DNA of 47,209 nt from JBQKLI01 sp012798975 (GTDB lineage: Bacteria > Bacillota > Clostridia > Tissierellales > Peptoniphilaceae). Where the stretch lies: positions 1 to 47,209 of the forward strand of contig NZ_JBQKLI010000017.1 of the NCBI RefSeq assembly GCF_052116305.1, given 5' to 3'. Each line of letters opens with the position of its first letter. Positions within the stretch are counted from its first letter, which is position 1. Positions 23,869 through 32,955 of this stretch are shown here, in pieces. Position numbers and translations under genes: made by a program. The notes under the pieces are model-generated. The model saw nothing but the letters and a program-made list of their open reading frames with translations. It was not told where the DNA came from and did no database searches.

Positions 23869-25248
23869 TTAGTCCATATTTGTCCATTCAGGAATTTCAT
23901 ATTTTCCTTGATAAAACTTCTCTATATTTTCTCCAACTGCAGCCTCTCCCCCTAATATCACAACATTTTTGATCTTTCTATAACTTTCTAAGAATTGGAA
24001 CGTATATTTTGAAAACTGATCTTTATCTGTTAATAAAACAACACCGTTTTGTGTGCTGGCAAGAGATGCAGCTGTTAGTCCATCCGGATAATTTCTAGCA
24101 TTTACTACAATAATCGTATCTGCATTCTTTTCTAAATAATTTTGGTTCGTATAACGATATCCTACTAATCTTGCTGTTTGAAATCTGTCCTTTCCATCTA
24201 TACGATCTCCTGCTTGAATGGGAACTGCTTTTTCTCCTCCAATCGCTAAATCAACTTTCGGATATTGATGTCCTTTCATATAAGGAATCAGGCTGTAGAA
24301 GCTGTCGCCAAGTTTTGCCATTTCACCTATAAGAGGCCCCGCAGTTAGAGCATCCGAGAAGTTTGTACCACTGACCATAGCAACGTGTTTTTTCGCAAAA
24401 GCCTTTGGCAAAAGAGCCTCTCTTTTTTCATTGATTTTTTCTGCTGTTTCTACTCTGTCTTTACCCGCTAATCTTTCAACTGTGATTCCTAGAGCCTTTA
24501 TGTCTTTTTCTACCTTCTCGGATACGACTCCTTCTCCTCCTAAGATAAATATTTCTTCAGGTTTTAAGCGTTTGATTTCATTAAGTACTTCTTTCGAAAT
24601 GGTATTCTTTCGAGCTAATAGAAGAGGAGCTTCCACTTGAGCTGTTAAACTTCCGCCCACAAGACCATCGATAAAGTTTTCTCCTGTAGCAATCACTGCA
24701 TATTTGCTTCCATCTTCAAATGCATATCGGCTTGCTTTGAGAGCTGTTTCATAGCGATCTTTTCCCTCCACTCGGGCAACCTTCATTTTTCCCTGCTCTA
24801 TAAGCTCTTTAAACTCCTTGAGTTCTCTTCTCTTCTCAGCTATAATCTTATCCAGCTTATCGTTATCCGCTTTATCGGCTTCTTTTCTGTCTTTGTAAAC
24901 TGTAAAGTCTCGGCTTCTGCTTTCTACCTTTTTTCCATCCAGTTCAATTAATTTCCAGACTCCCAGCTGATCTAATTTAAAACTGAAGAGATAGTTTTTT
25001 CCATTTGTAAGGCTTATTGCCTTGAATTTCTTTAACGTTCCGTCTTCTGTTTGAAAAACGATTTCAGAATTTTTTTTGATAACGACCTTATCATCTACAG
25101 AATAAAAATCCATATCTTCCCCTAACGCCATAGAAAGACCTGTCATTTCATAGTTTACCAAGGGATCTTTTTCTTTTGCATAGGACGTTCCTGATGCCGC
25201 TGCTATAATAAATGCAAACATTAAACAAATCGATACAATCTTTTTTAT
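23869..25248 (-). CDS. Secreted cell-wall-binding protein with three CWB2 repeats
   Basis: The C-terminal 300 residues hold three cell-wall-binding type 2 repeats. Signs are GKDRYETALKASRYAF, then IATGENFIDGLVGGSLTA and IFILGGEGVVSEKV; AGKDRVETAEKI with GTNFSDALTAGPL; and DGKDRFQTARLVGYR with NARNYPDGLTAASLA and VVILGGEAAV. CWB2 anchors clostridial surface proteins to cell-wall polymers. A 110-residue N-terminal domain of unknown role and a charged coil (about 110-145 from the first ATG) precede them. The first usual start (ATG, 25221) leaves a signal peptide without its basic head. The frame continues upstream with KKIVSICLM after an ATA at 25246-25248, eight bases after AGGAGG, so I extend to that ATA. 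The non-standard start is inference. Confidence 0.85.
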   Translation of the reverse strand: MKKIVSICLMFAFIIAAASGTSYAKEKDPLVNYEMTGLSMALGEDMDFYSVDDKVVIKKNSEIVFQTEDGTLKKFKAISLTNGKNYLFSFKLDQLGVWKLIELDGKKVESRSRDFTVYKDRKEADKADNDKLDKIIAEKRRELKEFKELIEQGKMKVARVEGKDRYETALKASRYAFEDGSKYAVIATGENFIDGLVGGSLTAQVEAPLLLARKNTISKEVLNEIKRLKPEEIFILGGEGVVSEKVEKDIKALGITVERLAGKDRVETAEKINEKREALLPKAFAKKHVAMVSGTNFSDALTAGPLIGEMAKLGDSFYSLIPYMKGHQYPKVDLAIGGEKAVPIQAGDRIDGKDRFQTARLVGYRYTNQNYLEKNADTIIVVNARNYPDGLTAASLASTQNGVVLLTDKDQFSKYTFQFLESYRKIKNVVILGGEAAVGENIEKFYQGKYEIPEWTNMD

Positions 25249-25481
25249 ATCTAGTGCCTCCTAAAGTTTTTCAAAAAATCACCGGTTAATCTTTTGTTAT
25301 TTTTATTGTATCTAATATATATTATAATGTCGTTACAAATAAGTAACAGTTTAACGATTTCGACGTACACCAGTAAAGAATCCTTATACTTCCTTGACAA
25401 AATCTAGATTTAATTGTTGTATTTTAACCTTTGTGATTTTAACATTTCAAAATCCACAAAATGTCAAAGAATTTTTTCACA
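25249..25481. other. Upstream region of the CWB2 gene, no gene seen
   Basis: AT-rich DNA between the CWB2 gene and the folA terminator. It contains a small dyad GTTAC (25332-25336) / GTAAC (25343-25347) that could be an operator, and no credible reading frame. Confidence 0.4.
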
Positions 25482-25506
25482 TAAAAAGGACATCTTTCGA
25501 TGTCCT
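25482..25506 (-). terminator. Terminator after folA
   Basis: Minus-strand stem AGGACAT/ATGTCCT (25487-25493 with 25500-25506) followed by TTTTTAT. Confidence 0.85.
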
Positions 25507-25516
25507 CATGAAAATA

Positions 25517-26044
25517 CTATTCTTCTTCTGGAAAATTCTTATTTCTAAAAGTAATATAGCGGTATCTTAGATCGTCTTGGACTCTCCACTCGCTTTCTTC
25601 GATAATTTCCAAATCCTCTTCCTCAAAAAGATTCGGAACTTGAGTGTCGAAGTTGTCGTATTCTTTATCTACATAAGTAATATACCAGTATTCTACCTGA
25701 TCCATCAGCTGGCGGACAAGATTTCCTCCTCCTACTAGATACACCTTCTTCTCTTCCCTGCTTGAGGACTGTATTCTCTCCACCATCGGCTCTATTTCTT
25801 CAATACTTCCCACTACATACGCTCCGGGAATCTCTTTTACGCTTCTGGAAACGACAATATTGTCTCTGTTTGGTAACGGTTTTCCGCCCGGTAAAGAATC
25901 CAATGTTTTCCGTCCCATCACAAGAATGTTTCCTGTAGTACGCTCTTTAAACTTCTTTAAATCTTCACTGATATAAAAAAGCATATCCCCTTTTACACCA
26001 ATACTAAAATTACGATCTACTGCCAATGAAATATCATATTTCAC
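25517..26044 (-). CDS. folA: Dihydrofolate reductase
   Basis: Reduces dihydrofolate to tetrahydrofolate with NADPH. The 175-residue product has the usual opening (ISLAVDRNFSIGVKGDMLFYISEDLKKFKE; only its key positions matter: the Asp of SEDL and the Gly of SIG). The NADPH motif NILVMGRKTLDSLPGGKPLPNR and the VYLVGGGNLVRQL segment follow. I chose the GTG at 26044, which gives the family-like start MKYDISLAVD and has GAGGTG upstream; a GTG at 26053 lies within that site. It overlaps the upstream unknown gene by 11 bases, so the two are translationally coupled. No thymidylate synthase gene is nearby. Confidence 0.93.
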   Translation of the reverse strand: MKYDISLAVDRNFSIGVKGDMLFYISEDLKKFKERTTGNILVMGRKTLDSLPGGKPLPNRDNIVVSRSVKEIPGAYVVGSIEEIEPMVERIQSSSREEKKVYLVGGGNLVRQLMDQVEYWYITYVDKEYDNFDTQVPNLFEEEDLEIIEESEWRVQDDLRYRYITFRNKNFPEEE

Positions 26045-26606
26045 AAAACTCACCTCTTTTAGCCTGCTCTATCATCTCTTCTAAATATCTCAACGCTCCT
26101 TTGTCCGTCCAGTCAAAGGCATCTTGTTTTACACGAATTACTGTATATCCGGATTTTGTAAAGGCAAAATCTATCATCATATCCATTAAGGCATTTTGAA
26201 GAGAAACGGTAGAGTCATACTCGATCTCTTCGCAGTATTTGATCCATTTGCTTAGACAAAAGCCGATTTTGAAATCTTCAGGATACTGCTCCAGTGTCTT
26301 TTTGCGGTCTTTTGTAAATTTATTTTTTCCATCGTACATAAAGATATATTTTCTTTTTTCAAAAATTCCTGTAATGGAGATCTCTTTTTTTAAAGATTCT
26401 ATACTTTCTAGAGTATAGCTGTTTTCAAAACTGTCGAGTATGTTTTTGAATTCTTCGTCTTGGCTAAAATCATAGTCTATGACATCAAAACGTATATTAT
26501 AATCGATTACTCCGTCGGAGTAGATTCTTAAGGTTTTCTTAAAGGCTTCTTTCTGTTTTCTTTGTTCATCGGACATCGAGAAAAAGTTATTCAACAATGG
26601 AATCAC
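26034..26606 (-). CDS. Protein of unknown function coupled to folA
   Basis: I do not recognise this family. The 190-residue product is soluble, charged and without signal peptide or membrane segment. Notable stretches are KEISITGIFEKRKYIFMYD in the middle and SGYTVIRVKQDAFDWTDKGA near the end. The start is uncertain: GTG at 26606 is only two bases from AAGGG, a TTG at 26597 is better spaced, and the ATG at 26576 has no site. The end overlaps folA, and a terminator separates it from the FAD oxidoreductase gene upstream, so it forms a two-gene unit with folA. Confidence 0.7.
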   Translation of the reverse strand: MIPLLNNFFSMSDEQRKQKEAFKKTLRIYSDGVIDYNIRFDVIDYDFSQDEEFKNILDSFENSYTLESIESLKKEISITGIFEKRKYIFMYDGKNKFTKDRKKTLEQYPEDFKIGFCLSKWIKYCEEIEYDSTVSLQNALMDMMIDFAFTKSGYTVIRVKQDAFDWTDKGALRYLEEMIEQAKRGEFCEI

Positions 26607-26630
26607 ATCCCTTCATTTGTTTTTTCTGAT

Positions 26631-26654
26631 AAAAAAGAGGCTTCGCAGCCTCTT
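26631..26654 (-). terminator. Terminator after the FAD-dependent oxidoreductase gene
   Basis: Minus-strand stem AAGAGGCT/AGCCTCTT (26635-26642 with 26647-26654), four-base loop, followed by TTTTTTATC-type tail. Confidence 0.88.
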
Positions 26655-26660
26655 CGTATA

Positions 26661-28037
26661 TTAATATTTGCTGTCGAGAATTCTTGCTATATGAATCCCG
26701 CTGGCAGATGCTTGAGAAAGGGAATGTGTTACTCCCGATCCGTCTCCTACACAGTAAAGTCCCTTTATTTTAGTCTCTAATTTATCGTTGACTTCTACTA
26801 CGGAATTATAGAACTTAACTTCCACTCCGTATAATAAAGTATCTTCATTTGCTGTACCTGGAGCAATTTTATCCAAAGCATAGATCATTTCGATAATATC
26901 GTCTAATTGTCTTTTTGGAATTACTAGAGAAAGATCTCCTGCTGTTGCTTTAAGAGTCGGTCTTGTAAAGCATTTCTGCATTCTTCTTTCGCTGGATCTT
27001 CGGCCTCTTACCAAGTCCCCAAAACGCTGAAGAAGCACCCCTCCTCCAAGCATATTCGATAACCGGGCAATGGATTCTCCATATTCGTTTGAATCTTTAA
27101 AGGGCTCTGTAAATGTATTCGATACTAATAATGCAAAGTTTGTGTTTTCAGTTTGAAGCTCAGGATCTGTATAAGAATGGCCGTTTACAGTGATTACACC
27201 ATTCGTATTTTCTGTTACGACTTCCCCATTTGGGTTCATACAGAATGTTCTCACAAGGTCATTGTATTTTTTAGTTTGGTAGACGATTTTACTTTCATAC
27301 ACATCGTCTGTTATATGTTTAAAGACTTCCGCTGGAAGCTCTACACGCACTCCGATATCCACTTTGTTGCTGCTCAATGGAATATCGTTATCTTTGCAGA
27401 CTTTCGAAATCCACTTGGAGCCGGAACGTCCCGCAGAAAGAATTAAATCTTTACAAAAATACTCTTCTCCGTCGCTTGTCTTTAGATAGAATCCCCCGTC
27501 TTTTGCTTCTACAATATCAACAGTGACTCTCCATTTCATTTCTACTTTATCGCTGATGTATTCGCTCATCTTTTTAAGAATTTCAATATTTCTCTCTGTA
27601 CCAAAATGGCGAACCTTCGCGTCTAATAAATGAAGATCATTGCGCAGTGCGATAGTTTTCAAATCAGAAGATGCTGTGGAATATAGTTTCGCCACACCTC
27701 CGTCAAATTCACAAAGCACATCATCTACATATTCCATTAATTCGATAGCTTCTTCCTCCCCAACATAATCGTGGAGATTTCCGCCAAAATTATTGGTAAT
27801 ATTGTATTTACCATCGGATAGAGTACCCGCTCCGCCAAAACCATTCATAATGGCGCATGGTTTGCAGCCTATGCATGTAGGTGTTTTACCTGTCTTAATC
27901 GGACAAATTCTTCTCTCAATGGGAAATCCTGAATCCACCATTAATATTTTGGCATTTGTATTCAATTTGGTAAACTCGTAAGATGCAAAAACGCCACTGG
28001 CCCCTGCTCCTACTAGAATGATATCGTATGTTTTCAA
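26661..28037 (-). CDS. FAD-dependent oxidoreductase (uncharacterised, COG2509-like)
   Basis: A 458-residue flavoprotein. The N-terminal dinucleotide-binding motif IILVGAGASGVFASYE (6-21) and the C-terminal FAD motif IKGLYCVGDGSGVTHSLSQA frame the protein. A Cys-rich stretch CPIKTGKTPTCIGCKPC (about 45-61) is typical of this family of uncharacterised dehydrogenases. ILSAGRSGSKWI marks the substrate domain. The physiological electron donor and substrate are unknown. Its own terminator follows, and the nearest upstream gene is corA with an 82-base gap, so promoter assignment is open. Confidence 0.85.
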   Translation of the reverse strand: MKTYDIILVGAGASGVFASYEFTKLNTNAKILMVDSGFPIERRICPIKTGKTPTCIGCKPCAIMNGFGGAGTLSDGKYNITNNFGGNLHDYVGEEEAIELMEYVDDVLCEFDGGVAKLYSTASSDLKTIALRNDLHLLDAKVRHFGTERNIEILKKMSEYISDKVEMKWRVTVDIVEAKDGGFYLKTSDGEEYFCKDLILSAGRSGSKWISKVCKDNDIPLSSNKVDIGVRVELPAEVFKHITDDVYESKIVYQTKKYNDLVRTFCMNPNGEVVTENTNGVITVNGHSYTDPELQTENTNFALLVSNTFTEPFKDSNEYGESIARLSNMLGGGVLLQRFGDLVRGRRSSERRMQKCFTRPTLKATAGDLSLVIPKRQLDDIIEMIYALDKIAPGTANEDTLLYGVEVKFYNSVVEVNDKLETKIKGLYCVGDGSGVTHSLSQASASGIHIARILDSKY

Positions 28038-28119
28038 CCTAATCGGTCTCCTTTTCTCTATCTTTAACGCTATATCTTACTATAGTATTATATAGACAAC
28101 TCTTCGTTTCTGCAAGCCG

Positions 28120-29163
28120 TTAAATCCAGCCTTTTCGCCTAAAATAAATAATCATGCCGAGGACAATGATAAAACACAGCATCCAAAATAAAGGAAAGGA
28201 CATGGGATTGTTTTGTCCCGGCAGCATAAAGTTCATACCAAAGACTCCGGAAAGGAAGGTCAAGGGCAGGAAAATTGTCGATATAACTGTTAGAGTCATC
28301 ATTACATCATTTGTCCGATTTCCGATATTCGTATTAAAGGAATCGATCATAGACGTAATGGTATCTCTATAAATCTCTATTAAATCGATCATTTGTATAA
28401 TATGATCGTACACATCTCGGAAATAATAACTTGTTACATCATCTATTAGACTAAACTGTGATTTCGAAATAGAATTGATGACAGACCTTAACGGCCACAA
28501 AGTTTTCCTCAGATAAATCAAATCTTTTTTGATACGATAGAGGCTCTTTAAAGCATCCTCTTCCGGATCCTCCATCATATTTTCCAAATCGTCAATTGTC
28601 TCTCCGATAATATCGAATACAACAAAATAGTTGTCGACGATACGGTCGATTAAGGTAAAGAGCAGGGCATCCGTCGATTTATGCCTGTAGGCCTGAACCG
28701 AGTCCAGTTTATTGATAATGTTGTCAAAAAGATGATTGTCTCTTTCATCTACAGTAATCAGCACATCATGTTTTAATATAAAGGAAACCTGATCGAAACG
28801 CATTTCCTCTGTCTCGTTATAATCGGAATAATCTACAATATCCGTTACTGCATAAAGAGAGTTTCGATAAGATTCCGCCTTGGTTCTTTGGTCCCCGGAT
28901 AAAATATCCTCTATAACCAGCGGGTGAATCGAATATAAATCCTTTAATTTTATAATATCGTCTACATTTCGAAGGCCAACCATATAAATCCAGTTTACAT
29001 TGCCGTCGATAAGCTCTATATCTTCGATATCGTCCACTTCAGTCATATTGAACTCTTTTTTATTAAAAGAGATAAAAAGGATCTGATCTTCTACAATCTC
29101 CTCTTTTTCTTTCGAAATATTGTCTAGAATATTCTGCAGTCGGTTTTCAAACTCTCGGCTCAT
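28120..29163 (-). CDS. corA: CorA-family magnesium/cobalt transporter
   Basis: A 347-residue divalent metal ion channel subunit that works as a pentamer. A long cytoplasmic domain is followed by two C-terminal membrane helices. The signature GMN lies at the end of the first one (TFLSGVFGMNFMLPG), followed by SFPLFWMLCFIIVLGMIIYF and a short basic tail. ATG at 29163 with AAGGGG before it. No metal-responsive leader was recognised. Confidence 0.95.
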   Translation of the reverse strand: MSREFENRLQNILDNISKEKEEIVEDQILFISFNKKEFNMTEVDDIEDIELIDGNVNWIYMVGLRNVDDIIKLKDLYSIHPLVIEDILSGDQRTKAESYRNSLYAVTDIVDYSDYNETEEMRFDQVSFILKHDVLITVDERDNHLFDNIINKLDSVQAYRHKSTDALLFTLIDRIVDNYFVVFDIIGETIDDLENMMEDPEEDALKSLYRIKKDLIYLRKTLWPLRSVINSISKSQFSLIDDVTSYYFRDVYDHIIQMIDLIEIYRDTITSMIDSFNTNIGNRTNDVMMTLTVISTIFLPLTFLSGVFGMNFMLPGQNNPMSFPLFWMLCFIIVLGMIIYFRRKGWI

Positions 29164-29223
29164 CTTATCACCCCTTCTCTATTTATATCATTCCTGAAAG
29201 GCTATTGTAAATCCCCTTGACTT

Positions 29224-29258
29224 AGAATAAGAGAAAGCCTTGGACTTTCTCTTATTCT
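29224..29258. repeat. Perfect 14-bp inverted repeat between glgP and corA
   Basis: AGAATAAGAGAAAG (29224-29237) pairs exactly with CTTTCTCTTATTCT (29245-29258) across a 7-nt loop. It begins three bases after the glgP stop codon. No run of T follows on the minus strand, so it is either a weak terminator or an mRNA-stabilising 3' hairpin. Confidence 0.7.
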
Positions 29259-29261
29259 ACT

Positions 29262-31625
29262 TTAAATTTTCCAAATTCCTTCTGCATAATCGCGAATCGT
29301 ACGGTCTGATGAGAATTTCCCGCAGTTCGCAATATTTATCAAGCATTTTTTCGCCCAGCCTCTTCGATCTTTATAATCTTTTCCGATCTGCTGCTGTGCT
29401 TTTTTATAAGATTCAAAATCTTTCAATACAAAATAACGGTCTGCTTTATGGCCTGGATGAGGATCAATAAGGCTCTTATAGATTTCTAAAAGCATATAGG
29501 TTCCATCATCGTCTAATTTCTCATCCATTAGAAAATCTACAGCCTTTTTAATATCCGGATCTTTCATATAATATTCCATCGGATTATAGCTGTCGAATAT
29601 TTCTGCCAATTCTTCCGTTTTCGCTCCGAAAAGATAGTTGTTCTCTAAACCAGCTTCTCTAAAGATTTCAACATTCGCTCCGTCTAATGTTCCGATAGTG
29701 ACTGCCCCGTTCATCATAAACTTCATATTTCCTGTTCCGGAAGCTTCTTTTCCTGCAGTAGAAATCTGCTCTGATACATCTGCAGCCGGGAATAGTCTCT
29801 CTCCGTAACTGACGTTGTAATTTTCCACAAAAACAACTTGAAGTCTTGAATTCACTTCTGGATCTTCATTGATCATTCGTCCTACTTCATTAATAAACTT
29901 GATAATTGCTTTCGCTCTGAAATATCCCGGGGCCGCTTTTGCTCCAAAGATAAATGTTTTCGGTGTGTATTCTATATTCGGATTTTTCTTCATTCTAAAA
30001 TAAAGATCCAGTATCTGAAGGGCATTTAGAAGCTGTCTTTTATATTCATGAAGGCGTTTGATCTGAATGTCGAAAATATGATCGGGATTGATTTCAACTC
30101 CCTCTTCTTTTCGGATGTATTCTGCCAGCTTCACCTTGTTTTCATGTTTGATTTCGTTAAGTCGGTCCAATACGTCATCGTCATCCGCAAAAGCTTCCAG
30201 TTTTTTCAATTCCATCAAGTCGGATTTCCAACCTTCTGAGCCTAGAAGATCTGTAATAAATTCGCTAAGCTTAGGATTGCTGTACATCAGCCAGCGTCTA
30301 GGAGTCACTCCGTTTGTTTTATTGGAAAATCTTTCCGGGAACAATTCATACCAAAGATGAAGGGTATCTTCTTTTAAGATCTGAGTATGAAGCTCTGCTA
30401 CACCGTTTATACTGATAGATGTGTAGATCGCAAGATTTGCCATGCGGACTTGATTATGATTGATAATTCTCAAGTGTTCGATCTCTGCTTCAGAAAATCT
30501 TTTGCTGTTTAGAAATTCCGTAAAGCGTCTGTCGATTTCTGTAATAATTTCCAGACATCTTGGAGAAGCTGCATCGACAATGTCGATATCCCACTTTTCC
30601 ATCGCTTCTTCTAAAATCGTATGATTTGTAAAAGCAAAAACTTTTGAAGCGACAGCCCAAGCATCGTCCCACTCTAGATGCTCTTGATCCAGCAGCAAGC
30701 GCATCAGTTCTGGAATAGCCATCACCGGATGGGTGTCGTTGAGCTGGATAATATGATACTCTGAAAAATATTTAAAATTCTTGTCTTCCGGGAAGTTCTT
30801 TTTATATTTTGCAACCAGGTCTTGTATCGAAGCCGACACGAAAAGATACTGCTGTTTTAAACGAAGCACCTTCCCCGGTTTTTGACTGTCGTTGGGATAT
30901 AAAACCCTTGTGATATCTTCTGCTCTGTTCTTTTCTTTCAAACTCACATCGTAACAGAAATTATTGAAGTCTTGGAAGTTAAATCCATCTAGTGCTTCCG
31001 CCTGCCACAGTCTTAAAGTGTTGATCCGTTCGTTTCCATAGCCGACGATCGGCATATCGTAAGGAACAGCCAACACTTTGTCGTCATTAAAAGCCACGAT
31101 TCGAGCTTCAGAATCGACTCGGATAGACCATGGATCGCCGAAACGTGTCCAGTCGTCTCCTTCTTCTACCTGAAAACCATCTACAATTTTCTGTCGAAAT
31201 AGTCCTTGGGAGTAACGGACTCCATATCCTTGTAAAGGCAGATCCAAAGTTGCAGCCGAATCAATAAAGCAGGCTGCCAATCTTCCTAATCCTCCATTGC
31301 CTAGAGCTGCATCCTCTTCTTCCTCTTCTAAAGCATTTAAATTCATGCCCATCTCTTCCAGCACATCTTCAACTTCTTCAGTGATGCCGAAATTCAAGAG
31401 ATTATTTCCCAGACTTCTCCCCACCAAAAATTCTGCCGAAAAATAATAGGCATTTCGTTTTTCTCTGCTTTCTTCTTTTGAGGCTTTCCATCTTTCGCTT
31501 AGCAATCTCATGATCACTGTCGATAAAATATCGTATTTTTCTTTTGCATTGGCCTCTTCTACTGTTTTTCCATATTTATAAAGCATTTCCTTGTGTATAC
31601 TATCTTTAAATAATTTTTTGTCCAT
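29262..31625 (-). CDS. glgP: Glycogen/maltodextrin phosphorylase
   Basis: Releases glucose 1-phosphate from alpha-1,4-glucans with pyridoxal phosphate. The 787-residue protein has ALGNGGLGRLAACFIDSAA near the active site, QLNDTHPVMAIPELMR, NGVTPRRWL, KRLHEYKRQLLN and the PLP-binding signature EASGTGNMKFMMNGA with its Lys. The ATG at 31625 follows AGGAGG by seven bases; an upstream start at 31673 adds 16 unrelated residues. It is transcribed alone, divergently from ddl. No other glycogen gene is in the window. Confidence 0.96.
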   Translation of the reverse strand: MDKKLFKDSIHKEMLYKYGKTVEEANAKEKYDILSTVIMRLLSERWKASKEESREKRNAYYFSAEFLVGRSLGNNLLNFGITEEVEDVLEEMGMNLNALEEEEEDAALGNGGLGRLAACFIDSAATLDLPLQGYGVRYSQGLFRQKIVDGFQVEEGDDWTRFGDPWSIRVDSEARIVAFNDDKVLAVPYDMPIVGYGNERINTLRLWQAEALDGFNFQDFNNFCYDVSLKEKNRAEDITRVLYPNDSQKPGKVLRLKQQYLFVSASIQDLVAKYKKNFPEDKNFKYFSEYHIIQLNDTHPVMAIPELMRLLLDQEHLEWDDAWAVASKVFAFTNHTILEEAMEKWDIDIVDAASPRCLEIITEIDRRFTEFLNSKRFSEAEIEHLRIINHNQVRMANLAIYTSISINGVAELHTQILKEDTLHLWYELFPERFSNKTNGVTPRRWLMYSNPKLSEFITDLLGSEGWKSDLMELKKLEAFADDDDVLDRLNEIKHENKVKLAEYIRKEEGVEINPDHIFDIQIKRLHEYKRQLLNALQILDLYFRMKKNPNIEYTPKTFIFGAKAAPGYFRAKAIIKFINEVGRMINEDPEVNSRLQVVFVENYNVSYGERLFPAADVSEQISTAGKEASGTGNMKFMMNGAVTIGTLDGANVEIFREAGLENNYLFGAKTEELAEIFDSYNPMEYYMKDPDIKKAVDFLMDEKLDDDGTYMLLEIYKSLIDPHPGHKADRYFVLKDFESYKKAQQQIGKDYKDRRGWAKKCLINIANCGKFSSDRTIRDYAEGIWKI

Positions 31626-31819
31626 ATTGTTACCTCCTATGGAGTTTCGTTGGCTCGTTGATCCTTTACTCATTACTAATTTATTATATTATACACAGCT
31701 TGAAATGTCTATTTTACACTATTTTAACGGCATTTTAATGCTATTTTTTCATTCTATGAAGAATGTATAGGCTTTTTTATCTTAAAAGCTCTAAATCTTC
31801 GTATTGAAGGCCGGTTTCG

Positions 31820-31848
31820 TTGATAAAAATTATTCATTGTAGTATTAT
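31820..31848 (+). promoter_or_regulatory. Promoter of the ddl-murF operon
   Basis: TTGATA (31820-31825), 17-bp spacer, TATTAT (31843-31848), about 29 bases before the ddl ATG. Confidence 0.7.
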
Positions 31849-31877
31849 ACTTATATCCAACACCACAGGAGGCAATA

Positions 31878-32954
31878 ATGAAAAAAAATGTATATGTACT
31901 CTATGGAGGGATCTCTGCCGAGCATGAGGTTTCTATCCGCAGCGGCAAAACAATTATTCAATATTTGGACCGAAATAAATACGATGTACATCCGATTTAT
32001 ATTAATAAAAAAGGCGTCTGGCATCCCCTTGGAATAACAGGCCCGGATGTCCAAGAAGAAGATCTAGTGAAAAGCTCCGATTTATCTATTGCAGAATCTA
32101 TCGCCGACTTTTTACATAAAGACTTCGATTCTTCGAAGGAGAATGTGTTCTTTTCAGTTCTCCACGGAACGATCGGCGAAGATGGTGCTATGCAAGGCTT
32201 TCTTAAAACCTTAAATGTACCTTTTACAGGAAACGGCGTGCTCTCCTCTGCTGTCACTATGGACAAAGGAATTACAAACCGTCTGCTTGCAGAAAACGAT
32301 ATTTCGCAAGCAAAATTTATGGTACTCGATCGATGGAGTATAGACAGTATAGAAGATATCGACACAAAAAAAATTATAGAAAAACTAGGTCTTCCTGTTT
32401 ACGTGAAACCCTGCAACGCCGGTTCTTCTGTGGGAATCACTCATGTTAAAAAGGAAGAAGAGTTTAAAGAAGCCTTTGAACTGGCTTTTAAATATGATAC
32501 CCGAGTTCTTCTGGAAGAAGAAGTGCTTGGTGTCGAAGTGGAGCTCACAGTGGTAGGAAATAAAACCATTCGCGCTTCTCTTCCTGGAAGCTATATGTCT
32601 ACAGACGTGTTTCTAGACTATGACGGAAAATACAACACCCCAGACCGAGTTCCCGAAATCCCCTATCCAAAGGATGAAAAGACACAAAATGAACTTAGAA
32701 AATTAGCTGTAAAAGCCTATAAAGCCTGCAGCTGTATGGGATTTGCCCGAGTAGATATTTTCATTCGAAAAGACGACGGTGCTCTATTGGTCAACGAAAT
32801 CAATACTCTTCCAGGAATGACTACGATATCTTTAGCTCAAAGATTATGGGAGGAAACCTACGGTCTAGATTATCCGGCCTTTATGGATATGCTTATCGAG
32901 CTTGCAGAGGAGGCTCACAAAGAAAGAAACAGCTTGGTCGTAGATAGGAGTTAA
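31878..32954 (+). CDS. ddl: D-alanine--D-alanine ligase
   Basis: Joins two D-alanines for peptidoglycan synthesis with ATP. The 358-residue ATP-grasp protein shows YGGISAEHEVSIRSG at the start, FSVLHGTIGEDGAMQGFL, the Lys-rich VYVKPCNAGSSVGITHV loop, EEEVLGVEVELTV and the metal-binding LLVNEINTLPGMT near the end. ATG at 31878 has AGGAGG upstream. It is followed two bases later by murF, the enzyme that uses its product. Confidence 0.96.
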   Translation: MKKNVYVLYGGISAEHEVSIRSGKTIIQYLDRNKYDVHPIYINKKGVWHPLGITGPDVQEEDLVKSSDLSIAESIADFLHKDFDSSKENVFFSVLHGTIGEDGAMQGFLKTLNVPFTGNGVLSSAVTMDKGITNRLLAENDISQAKFMVLDRWSIDSIEDIDTKKIIEKLGLPVYVKPCNAGSSVGITHVKKEEEFKEAFELAFKYDTRVLLEEEVLGVEVELTVVGNKTIRASLPGSYMSTDVFLDYDGKYNTPDRVPEIPYPKDEKTQNELRKLAVKAYKACSCMGFARVDIFIRKDDGALLVNEINTLPGMTTISLAQRLWEETYGLDYPAFMDMLIELAEEAHKERNSLVVDRS

Positions 32955-32955
32955 T

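Noticed and set aside
25391..25440. TTGACA with a TTGTAT 17 bases downstream, suggesting a plus-strand promoter
   Set aside because: No plus-strand gene or terminator follows before convergent folA, so a small RNA could not be supported.
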